Positions 24,105-24,203 of a DNA stretch of 24,203 bases are shown piece after piece; within the stretch, counting starts at the first letter, position 1; each line of letters opens with the position of its first letter. Position numbers and translations under genes: made by a program. Origin of the DNA: Sphingomonas sp. (GTDB lineage Bacteria; Pseudomonadota; Alphaproteobacteria; Sphingomonadales; Sphingomonadaceae); the NCBI GenBank assembly GCA_025936675.1, contig JAICSX010000035.1:1-24203 (forward strand), written 5' to 3'. The notes under the pieces were generated by a model that saw nothing but the letters and a program-made list of their open reading frames with translations, was not told the DNA's origin and did not search any database.

Positions 24105-24203
24105 CCGCTCCGGCGATCCCAACGGCAAGGCTATTCCGAACTGGCCGCGATATTCGTCGGCCGCGCCGACGCACGTCCTGTTCAGCGATTACGGAGTGAC
24201 CCC
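24105..24203. other. Right edge, no gene assigned
   Basis: These 99 bases stay open in the frame of the preceding minus-strand gene back to a TAA at 24189-24191. They may be the intergenic space or the end of an upstream minus-strand gene that is cut by the window. Confidence 0.35.

Noticed and set aside
1..24203. CRISPR arrays or insertion sequences
   Set aside because: No regularly spaced direct repeats and no transposase motifs or terminal inverted repeats were seen on either strand.

Overview
The window looks like a chromosome segment of a high-G+C alphaproteobacterium, most likely a Sphingomonas-like member of the Sphingomonadales. The D-xylose genes match those remembered from Caulobacter crescentus closely, and exported glycosidases with Tat or Sec signals plus a LacI-type palindrome fit that group. 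This placement comes from recalled protein families; no search was run.

Bases 1-8636 hold a complete oxidative (Weimberg) D-xylose pathway. It comprises a truncated sugar-porter MFS gene and xylonate dehydratase (xylD) on the plus strand. Facing them is a minus-strand operon reading xylX (2-keto-3-deoxyxylonate dehydratase), an alpha-ketoglutaric semialdehyde dehydrogenase, xylB (xylose dehydrogenase), xylC (xylonolactonase) and a secreted CE20-like acetylesterase. Together they would take xylose to 2-oxoglutarate.

Bases 8712-22294 hold a hemicellulose-depolymerising set: GH3 beta-glucosidase, a Gfo/Idh/MocA oxidoreductase, a small exported protein, GH29 alpha-L-fucosidase, GH31 alpha-xylosidase with a PA14 insert, GH35 beta-galactosidase, GH27 alpha-galactosidase, GH5_7-type beta-mannanase and a GH5 endoglucanase-like enzyme. 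These activities cover each linkage of acetylated, fucosylated xyloglucan plus galacto(gluco)mannan. The GH31 enzyme releases xylose, the substrate of the neighbouring xyl operon.

The genes are arranged as divergent pairs. Each of the four divergent promoters carries one copy of a 14-bp palindrome (consensus TGKTAGCGCTAMCA), at 8667, 12018, 18614 and 21219. This is very probably a LacI-family operator that ties the glycosidases and the xylose pathway into one regulon. The regulator and any TonB-dependent receptor are not in the window. Convergent pairs overlap or abut with no room for terminators.

Bases 22352-24203 are a boundary region: a Tat-signal MsrB, a small coiled-coil-like protein of unknown function, tRNA-Ser(GCT) with an encoded CCA, and a recombinase-associated small protein that suggests a mobile element just beyond the right edge. 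No stretch longer than 300 bases lacks a gene. The gaps 23170-23407 and 23501-23690 hold, respectively, two inverted repeats plus a tRNA promoter, and nothing recognisable.
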